Assembly (NCBI GenBank): GCA_036971715.1
Contig: JAVHJL010000007.1
Span: forward strand, 2,728,001-2,792,000
Direction: 5' to 3'
DNA length: 64,000 bases
Source: Arthrobotrys musiformis
Taxonomy: Eukaryota > Ascomycota > Orbiliomycetes > Orbiliales > Orbiliaceae
Part shown: piece by piece, positions 56,628 to 64,000 of the stretch
How positions within the stretch are numbered: the first letter of the stretch is position 1
How the letters are laid out: each line of letters starts with the position of its first letter
Translations under genes and position numbers: made by a program
The notes under the pieces: generated by a model
The model's input: the letters and a program-made list of their open reading frames with translations, nothing else
The model's database searches: none
Told to the model about the DNA's origin: nothing

Positions 56628-57809
56628 CTACGCCTGCCTATTCTCCCACGGATACCCCCCCTTAGCCTTCTTCTCCTGGAGAACAAGCCTATCATGCCCC
56701 CTCCTCACGAAGAGAAACACGATAGTACAAATCCAAGTGAGCAAGGTTTCAAAGAAAAATCCCACTCGCGGGGTGGGACCGACCATCGCCGACCTAGCAG
56801 CTCTAGCTATGAAGCTGGAGACGGGCAGCGTTTGCCCCCTCTGCAGTTCCTCCAAGCAGTATTTGGCCACATCCTCCGGCGTCTGCGGTACATCATCCTC
56901 CTCCTCAATCTTCTTCAAAACATCGGGTTTGGTCAGATTCTCGTTCTCCAGACCCGGGGATAAAATCGAGCCGGGGCAACAACAATGGACGCCGATATCG
57001 TAAAGAAGGCATTCCTGACGGAGGGTATCGGTCAAAGCACGAAGGGCGGCCTTGGGACCGGCGTAGGAACTGTACCCGACGAGGGGACAGAACGTGACGA
57101 GGGATGATGTGAAAATGATCTTCCTCTGATGGTTCCCGTCCGTGGGATACTTCTGAACCGGCGGGGGGCGGGATGTCATCTTCTGTATGACGTTGTGGGC
57201 GATATACACGGCGGACCAGTAGTTTGTCTTCATGGACCATTCGAGGTCGGAGGGTTGGTAGTCTCTGAAAAAGCCGGGATTGGCGCCACCGGCGCAGCAC
57301 CAGAGGATTTCAGTGTCACCGATCTGGGCCTCGGCTTCGGCGACGGCTCTGTGGGCTGACTCGACCTCGGAGAGGTCTGCGGAGATGACGGCCAGCTTCT
57401 GGTCGGGGTACTTTGACGCATTGGCGGTCTACACACCATTAGCCCAATCCCAATTCAATACAAGAATATATATATGTGTACATACCATGACGGCCTGGAT
57501 TTCCTCGGCGGCAGCACCCAGCTTCTTCAAGTCTCTGGCTACGATGGCGACATTGGCGCCCATCGAGGCCAGCAGGAGAGCCACGGCCTTGCCCATTCCC
57601 TGGGAGGCACCGGTGACGATGATGTTCTATCCCCCAATCCACCACCACGTTAGAATAATAACACCTTTGTGTAAATATAAAGAGCAACTTACGCGTCCAG
57701 CAACGGGCATCTGGTTTTTGGCGAACAGCCCCATTGTGAGAGAAGTAGCGACGAGCAGAGCAGCAGCGGTGGACAGGCCGACAACGATGGGATTTCCGGG
57801 GAGAGCCAT
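56628..57809 (-). CDS. TSC10: 3-ketodihydrosphingosine reductase (352 aa)
   Basis: Second step of sphingolipid synthesis: NADPH-dependent reduction of 3-ketodihydrosphingosine to dihydrosphingosine at the ER membrane. Exons are 57809-57693, 57626-57486 and 57428-56628; both introns (66 and 57 bp) have GTAAGT or GTATGT donors and every junction is phase 0. Residues 7-29 form an N-terminal membrane anchor. The Rossmann glycine motif TGASQGMG is at 44-51. The active site is Ser194/195 in FTSSLVTF and Tyr208-x3-Lys212 in SSYAGPK. A hydrophobic segment near the C-terminus (FETLLTWICTIVFLFV) ends in basic residues, as in yeast and animal KDS reductases. Divergent from MRF1. Confidence 0.92.
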
Positions 57810-58107
57810 GCTTTAAATTTATCTTCCTCGAGGTGCCTCCTTTAATATATAAGCTTATCTTCCTCGAGGCGAGACAGCTTAGCTCGGAACGTGTGCTACT
57901 ATCGTCCCAGCTTTGGCTCGGCAGTTGGTGCCCTGGAACCGGTCAACGAACGTGCAGCTGCGCATGTGGTGGGGAATCCGCCAAATTTCTTTTCCGGTCT
58001 GACCAACCACCAATTTCCGACTCGAGTTATCACACCGTTCTGGTTCTTTTTATACGAGAGACACGACATCGCCAGAGTCAGCGAGCGAAGGGAGGAGGAA
58101 AGAAGGC
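57810..58107. promoter_or_regulatory. Shared divergent promoter region, TSC10 / MRF1
   Basis: 298 bp between the two ATGs. An inexact direct repeat CTTATCTTCCTCGAGG / TTATCTTCCTCGAGG occurs twice, at about 57821 and 57856, next to a TATATTAAAGG on the TSC10 side. Confidence 0.55.
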
Positions 58108-59567
58108 ATGATCCGTCCGCAATGGATCTGCCGGCATTGTCTCTCGCGGGCACGGTCCCGTCTGGCTCTCCCACGGCCGGCTTTGGCGCATAATATCATC
58201 AGACGCCAGTCGCATGGTGCGTATTTATTTTATATTATATTTTTACTTTATTTTTATTTATTTTTTTATTTATTTTATATATATTATGGGTGCTAACATG
58301 GGGGAGTAGCTTCAGCGCGTGCCAACGAGGATGAGGACCTCTTCCTGGCAGACTCGCTGTTGAAACGAGCAAAGCAGCTGTCGACCGAGCATGACGTCCT
58401 CGAGAGACAATTGCTGGAGGATTTCGACACAAAGACCGCGACGAGGGCCGGTCATCTACGTCCGGTGTCCGAGGCTCTGAAGGAGTACGAAGCCGCAGTG
58501 GAGGTACTACTCCATTCTATTCTATTCTATTATCTTATATTCTATGCTATGATACGATACGATAGCTAACATCTACGATTCAGAATTTAAGGGAACTTCG
58601 TGTCCTGGCGTCGGATCCGGAATCAGACCTCTCCTCCATGGCAGCCGACGACATCCCGCCCACGATAGACCAAATCCGCACCTCCTCCGCCGCCTTAACC
58701 ACCTCTCTAGTTCCCAGAAACCAATTCGCCGCCTTCCCCTGCACCATCGAAATCCGTCCGGGCACCGGCGGCTCGGAGGCCACGCTCTTCGCCAACGACC
58801 TGTATAAAATGTACACCTCCCTCCTCGCCACCCTCCGCTGGCAGAGCTCGATAATATCCTACCAAACCCACAATGAAATCGGAGGCGAAGGGTGTTCGGA
58901 GGCCATCATCAGTGTTTCCACACCGGAATCGTACGATCTCCTCCGTCATGAAGCCGGCGTGCATCGCGTGCAGAGGATACCGGCTACGGAAAATAAGGGG
59001 AGAACGCACACTTCCACGGCAACAGTCATGGTCCTACCGAAGCTAGGAGAAGACGAGGGGGACTTCGAACACGGGACGGACGACGATCCGCTGGCGCAGA
59101 TAGATATGAAGGATGTGAAAACCGATGTCATGAGAGCCAGCGGTGCGGGCGGACAGCATGTCAACAGAACCGAGTCCGCCGTCAGGATGACACATATACC
59201 AACGGGCATAGTAGTAGCGATCCAAGACTCGCGGTCACAGCACAAGAATAGATCTTCTGCACTAACTATCCTCAAAGCAAAGGTGGCGGAGAAGAGACGG
59301 AAGGAGAAGGAGGAAGAGGCGCTGAGCATGAGGAGGGGGGTGGTTAAGGTTGGTGCGGGGAGGAGCGATAAGATCCGGACGTATAACTTTACGCAGAACC
59401 GGGTGACGGACCACAGGAGCGGGCAGAGCAATCACGACCTGCCGCGGCTGATGGACGGGGACGGGCTGGTGGATATGATCGAGGGGGTGCGGGAGTGGGA
59501 CAAGCAGCGCAGCGTGGAGGTGATGCTGGCGCTGCAGGAGCTGGAGGACCTGAAGGCCAAAAAGTGA
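58108..59567 (+). CDS. MRF1: Mitochondrial peptide chain release factor 1 (428 aa)
   Basis: Class I release factor that reads stop codons on mitochondrial ribosomes and triggers peptide release. Exons are 58108-58216, 58310-58503 and 58584-59567; donors are GTGCGT and GTACTA, and the first acceptor has a perfect GCTAAC branch. The N-terminus is a mitochondrial targeting sequence (Arg-rich, no acidic residues in the first 37). The release-factor core includes IEIRPGTGGSEA and HEAGVHRVQRIP, with the catalytic GGQ at residues 290-292 in GAGGQHVNRTESAVR. The C-terminus keeps the RF-1 pattern KIRTYNFTQNRVTDHR. Length is normal for fungal Mrf1. Confidence 0.94.
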
Positions 59568-60349
59568 CCTCCATACACTCCATTACACATACTCTAGTAT
59601 ATATATACATATATAAGTATATATAATATATCCACCTTGTACATACACAATACAATACACACCGAATACAATATGTATAATATGATTGGTGTGCAAACCT
59701 CTCTTAATAAACATCCTGGCGTCGTTTATCGGCTTATCGGCGTGTCGTGGAAAATTTGACATCCACACGACCAAGCCAAACCTCAGCCAGACGCCTCCCA
59801 TGGACTAGCTGTACTATTATATATATTAATATTCGGTGTAATCAACATCCCCTCTTCGAGACGACATCATCGGCGGGGCTTTGAATATAATTAATTGCAC
59901 GTTATAGGCAATTACGTAGCGCTAGTTAATAATAATAACCCAGCTAACCGTCCGCCCGAAGAAAAATTAACAAAAAAAAAACAAATCCAGTGACGAGAGA
60001 AAAACCTGACCGACAACGAAACTACTCCAACTTAAACTTACCCTCGCTGCCATATTTTATCTCCGCCTCACATTTCGGATCCGGATTCCCTCACAAGCTG
60101 ATATCATACCGACTTCAATAATATAATATCCGGAAACAGAGCCCTGAGAAAAACGAGAGGGAAAAAAATCTCACGTTCACGCCCTTTCCGTCACGGCTTT
60201 TTACCACCAAACTACCCCACCAACCCACAAGTCAACTGGAAGCGACGACTCAAAAAAATAAAAAAATAAAACAAAAAAATAAAAAAATAAAACAAAAAAA
60301 TAAAAAATAAAAAAATAAAAATAAGAATACAAAAAGGAAGGGAGAGAAG
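59568..60349. other. Intergenic region between MRF1 and TOM70
   Basis: No gene is seen. The right end carries the A-rich tandem repeat described separately. No TATA box is obvious for TOM70. Confidence 0.65.
60251..60326. repeat. A-rich tandem repeat, 21-bp unit, about three copies
   Basis: The unit is C, A7, T, A7, T, A4. Two copies are exact and a third is one base shorter, then it degenerates into TAAAAA repeats. It lies within 30-100 bp of the TOM70 ATG, so it is probably in the leader or core promoter. Confidence 0.8.
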
Positions 60350-62465
60350 ATGTCGAACGCCATACCCTCCACACCCGCCACGGCGGCCTTACCCATCGAT
60401 GCCTCGTCCTCGCTCTGGTCCCGTCTCTCCGGCTGGGTCGCCGACAATAAGGCCGTCGCTTACACCATCGGCGCCGTCGTCGTCGTCGTCACCGGCGCCG
60501 GCGTGGTCTACTACCTAAACACCCAGAAGGACGGTGACGTCAAGAAGATTGGAGAGGTACACATTTCCGACTCGGCTGCGGGCGAACGTCAGGACGGGTC
60601 CATACGGAAAAAGAAGAAGAAGTCCAAGAAGCCGAAGAAGGATGAGGCTGATAAGGGTGAAGATGCCGCTGCTGCCTGTGAGATATACTCTCTCGAGATA
60701 TACTCTTGTCTAAATGTTCGTGGCTAATGGCTTTTGTTTCAAACAGCTACCCCTCCACCGGCCGCGACGGTCGAGCCCGAAGCCGAACTGCCCGAATTCA
60801 CGGAGGAAAACGTCACAAACTACACCGCTGAGGTTCGGAGCACTTCTCCAAAAGACGATTAATTGGGACCAATTGGCTAACCAGGGAGAATCATATCGAA
60901 TAGGAACGAAAAGTCTTCGCCGGGAAGCTAAAGGGCTCCGGCAACGAAGCCTATAACGCCAAAAAGTACAACGAAGCTATAAAACTCTACACCCAAGCCA
61001 TCCTCTGCAAGCCCGACCCGATATACTACTCCAACCGAGCCGCCTGCTATAACGCCCAGAGCAACTGGGAGGCCGTCATCGAGGATACCACCGCCGCCAT
61101 CGCCTTAAACCCGGAGTACGTCAAGGCCTTGAACCGACGGGCGAACGCCTACGAGCAGATCGGAGAGTTCTCCAAGGCCCTGCTGGACTACACCGCCTCG
61201 TGCATCCTCGAGCAGTTCAGGAACGACAATGCGGCTGCCAGCGTCGAGCGATTGCTCAAGATTGTTGCGGAGACGAAAGGCCGGGAGATGTTGGAGGGGA
61301 AACCGAAGAGATTGCCGTCACCCACATTTGTTACAAACTACCTACAGAGCTTCAGACAGAAGCCAGCACCCGAGGGGTTGGAAGATGCGACGGACGAGAA
61401 CGCGGGAGACTACTGGTTGAACAAGGGACTGCAGGATATCAAGATCAAGACGGCGCAGAGTTACGAGGATGCAGCCCAGGCGTTCGAAAAGGCGCTGGAG
61501 CTGGGTGTCTCGGAGAAATACCAAGCGTTTGCCTACAACATGCGGGGCACGTTCAAGTACCTGAAGGGCGACAGCGCCGATGCTCTGGACGATATCACCA
61601 AGAGCATCGAATTCGACCCCAAGATGACGCAGAGCTACATCAAGCGTGCCAGCATGATCCTCGAAACCGGCGACAAACCCGGTGCCGAGGAGGACTTCCA
61701 GCGTGCCATCGACCAAAACCCCGAAGACCCGGATATCTACTACCACCGCGCCCAACTCCACTTCATCACGCTCGAGTACTCGGAAGCCGCGCGGGACTAC
61801 CAAAAGTCAATCGACCTCGACCGCGATTTCATCTACTCCCACATCCAACTGGGCGTCACGCAGTACAAACAAGGCAGCGTCGCATCCTCCATGGCCACCT
61901 TCCGCCGCTGCGAGAAGAAGTTTGAGAAAAACCCGGATGTGTATAACTACTACGGCGAGCTGTTGCTGGACCAGAGCAAATACGAAGAAGCGATCGGGAA
62001 GTTCGACCAAGCGATCAATATGGAGAAGGAGGCCAGGCCGATGGGGATGAATGTGCTGCCGTTGATTAATAAGGCGCTTGCTACCTTCCAGTGGAAGCAG
62101 AACTACGAGGAGGCGGAGAAGTACTGCAAGACCGCGTTGATTTGTGAGTTTTTTTTCTCCTCTGTTATTTTTAACTTTTGAAAGGGATAAAGGCTTATAT
62201 GAGATTATTAGTGGACCCGGATTGTGATATCGCTATTGCAACACTGGCGCAGCTGCTCCTCCAGCAGGGCAGAGTCGCCGAGGCGCTCGAGTACTTCGAA
62301 CGAGCGGCAGACCTGGCAAGAACGGAAGGGGAGATCGTGAACGCATTGAGTTACGCCGAAGCGACGAGGACGCAGTTGGAGGTTCAGGAGAAGTATCCAC
62401 ATTTAGCAGCAAAGATGGGGGCATTATCCGGAAGCGCGGCAGCGATGAGCGGGATGCCGAGATAA
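60350..62465 (+). CDS. TOM70: Mitochondrial import receptor Tom70 (635 aa)
   Basis: Outer-membrane receptor that binds Hsp70/Hsp90-delivered carrier preproteins for the TOM complex. Exons are 60350-60677, 60747-60832, 60904-62143 and 62212-62465; phases agree. The N-terminal anchor is about residues 35-57 (Val/Ala/Gly-rich, YTIGAVVVVV), followed by a Lys-rich linker (KKKKKSKKPKK) and an Ala/Pro-rich region. About eleven TPR motifs follow: the first three (about 139-260) form the chaperone-binding clamp, and the rest form the preprotein-binding domain. The second intron has an unusual donor, GTTCGG, but a good branch (GGCTAACC) and phase. A 42-bp in-frame segment at about 60557-60598 also has GT..AG ends but is too short to treat as an intron. 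Confidence 0.93.
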
Positions 62466-63026
62466 GCCTCTTTTTCTCGTCTCACAATCCTGTTTGGTGG
62501 AGGGGTTTCCGTGTGGATTGTTATTGGGGAGGGGGTACGATAGTGGGGGTTTATGTAGATACTTAATTCTTTTGTTTCTTTGTGTACATTGCGGATTTTT
62601 CCACCGCGGCTTTTTTTTTCTTCTTTCTCTCATTTATACTCTTCTCATTGGGTCGTGCGTAATTCTTTCTCCTCACTTGTTAATATGTTGGTGGTCGTTT
62701 ATTTGGGGGTTGAGGATGGAAGTAGGCTGTTATTGGGGGTTTATCTCCACTCTGGGGGATTGTATATTTGGATCTCTAGGATGTTTATTATCTGCACATG
62801 GATCTCACAAATACCGTAGTTTCTTTTGAAAAAAAAAAAGTGGTATATAATTGGTTTTTTGTTCAAAAAGAATAGTAGTTCTTTATACACAAAGTTGCAT
62901 CCCCATCCGATCCCTCAATTCGCTATAAACAGATTTCTTTTCCCGATAAACACAAATCATCTACCGTTTATTAATAGCCATTCGGAGTAGTTTGAGGGGC
63001 GGGGTGTGTACCTGATGTAAGAGAGT
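62466..63026. other. Shared 3' intergenic region, TOM70 / COX9
   Basis: T-rich, 561 bp between convergent stop codons. No other gene is seen; frames here are low-complexity. Confidence 0.7.
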
Positions 63027-63318
63027 CTACTGCCCGGCTTTGGAGGCGATACGCTCCTGCTCGAGTTTGACGTAGAAGGCATCACGTTGGCGGACGGCGG
63101 GGATGTGGTATCCGTACCTATTCCGTTAGCCTTCGTATATATATCAAATTGGAAAGGGGGGGACCTACCACCATCCGAGACCGCAGACGACACCACCGCC
63201 TATAAGAGATCCGTTAGTCATAGTCGACAATTTGATAGGAAGGGGACGTACCGATTGCGACGCTGAGGTCCAGGACGAGGCCCTTCTTTAAACGACCGGT
63301 GATGGGGGCGATTGGCAT
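63027..63318 (-). CDS. COX9: Cytochrome c oxidase subunit VIIa (62 aa)
   Basis: Small structural subunit of respiratory complex IV in the mitochondrial inner membrane. Exons are 63318-63252, 63199-63169 and 63117-63027. Introns are 52 bp (GTACGT, branch GACTAAC, acceptor TATAG) and 50-51 bp (GTAGGT, GCTAAC, AATAG). The protein begins MPIAPITGRLKKGLVLDLS, has a single membrane helix (about 16-34, containing GGVVCGLGWW), then the family pattern WYGYHIPAVRQRDAFYVKLE. The middle exon is only 31 bp, so an ORF scan misses the gene; the frames seen there without splicing are artefacts. Length matches fungal Cox9. Confidence 0.93.
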
Positions 63319-64000
63319 TTTGTAGGATTTGCTTGCGTTCGACGGTGGTAGTATGGTATGGGTGGTTTTCGGAGGTTGTTGGTTTCAATTGACGTCGAAA
63401 GTTGAAGCGAGGTTGAGGGTTTTTGCCAAGCGGTTTTTCGTCACGTTTTTTTCGGGATGATGGATGTGGAGTGGAGGGGGGCAACACGGTCAGGCCACTG
63501 TTGGGTGGTTGATTACACACCACCTTTTAACGTCACTACGACTACAGGCTACAACTGTCTGTGGGTATGTGATCTAAGGTCATGGGAGTGGTATCTCCGT
63601 TCTCCTCGGTGATATTTTGACAGAAAAGCTTGTCATGAGGCCCGCTGCATTTAATTTAATACATCAATTGGCATCAATTATATATCACTGAGCGGGATAT
63701 GGCTAGCCTCGGGACCGGATATGGCCTGGTCGTGGGATATCGACAATACCTACTGGTGTCAATAGGCGGTGTTGGTTACACCAAGGAACTGCGGTCAATA
63801 TCAATTGAACAATCGAAGTCTCTGTGGATCTTGACCCATCGGTCTTCATGGCGTCGGTTTGCTATCTATTCCCAGGGCGGGCATGAGGTGTGCTTACGTA
63901 ATATTCTGGATTCGTGCAGACATCCATAGCCTGAATATACAACATCATAGATAATGCCGATTGGATACTGTGATATAACCCTCGAAGGACAACCGAAAGG
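63319..64000. other. Right edge, COX9 upstream region
   Basis: 682 bp. The first 200 bp should be the COX9 promoter. A 76-codon frame at 63699-63929 (+) follows TATATATC closely but has no other support. Confidence 0.55.

Noticed and set aside
60557..60598. Possible 42-bp intron in TOM70 exon 1 (GTACAC..GTCAG)
   Set aside because: Shorter than any other intron here, a multiple of three with no stop, so kept as coding.
61200..61925. 241-codon plus-strand ORF inside TOM70
   Set aside because: Out-of-frame shadow of the TPR-coding exon, rich in Arg, Gly and His from GC-rich codons read in the wrong frame.

Overview
The window looks like nuclear DNA of a filamentous ascomycete fungus (Pezizomycotina type). 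Genes are split by short introns of about 50-110 bp with GT..AG ends and CTAAC-like branch points. The recognisable proteins are typical of fungi: a QDE-1-type RNA-dependent RNA polymerase, a BUD2/CLA2-type RasGAP, 3-ketodihydrosphingosine reductase, mitochondrial release factor 1, Tom70 and cytochrome c oxidase subunit VIIa. I cannot name the species from sequence alone.

The layout is uneven. Bases 1-39000 are gene-poor. The only conserved gene there is the RNA-silencing polymerase (17905-21557, minus strand), with long stretches of apparently non-coding DNA on both sides. Within that DNA I find several small genes that a length-filtered ORF scan misses because they are split by introns: 2341-2677 (+), 15052-15485 (-), 22840-23139 (-, a small secreted cysteine-containing protein) and 29860-30174 (-). 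Weaker candidates are at 11175, 25624, 26589, 32276, 34016 and 37599. Most have a TATA box 150-200 bp upstream of the ATG and a pyrimidine-rich leader.

Bases 39000-64000 are gene-dense, with ten supported genes: a small three-helix membrane protein (39144, +), an F-box protein (40318-41145, -), the RasGAP (42605-46609, -), a metallo-beta-lactamase-fold hydrolase (50864-52125, +), a small protein with a His/Cys arrangement (53093-53548, -), an APH-type kinase (55324-56394, +), TSC10 (56628-57809, -), MRF1 (58108-59567, +), TOM70 (60350-62465, +) and COX9 (63027-63318, -). TSC10 and MRF1 are divergent and share about 300 bp. MRF1, TOM70 and COX9 form a run of three genes for mitochondrial proteins (translation, import, respiration). 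There are no operons; each gene has its own promoter.

The most unusual structures are a 39-bp insertion with perfect 10-bp terminal inverted repeats and perfect 9-bp flanking duplications (38163-38219), whose geometry would by itself supply GT and AG splice dinucleotides; a dispersed motif around GTCTCGTWCCCAG found about ten times in non-coding DNA and once as an inverted pair 192 bp across; and a hydrophobic tail at the extreme C-terminus of the RNA-dependent RNA polymerase. Exon structures were worked out by eye from reading frames and splice signals and have no transcript support.
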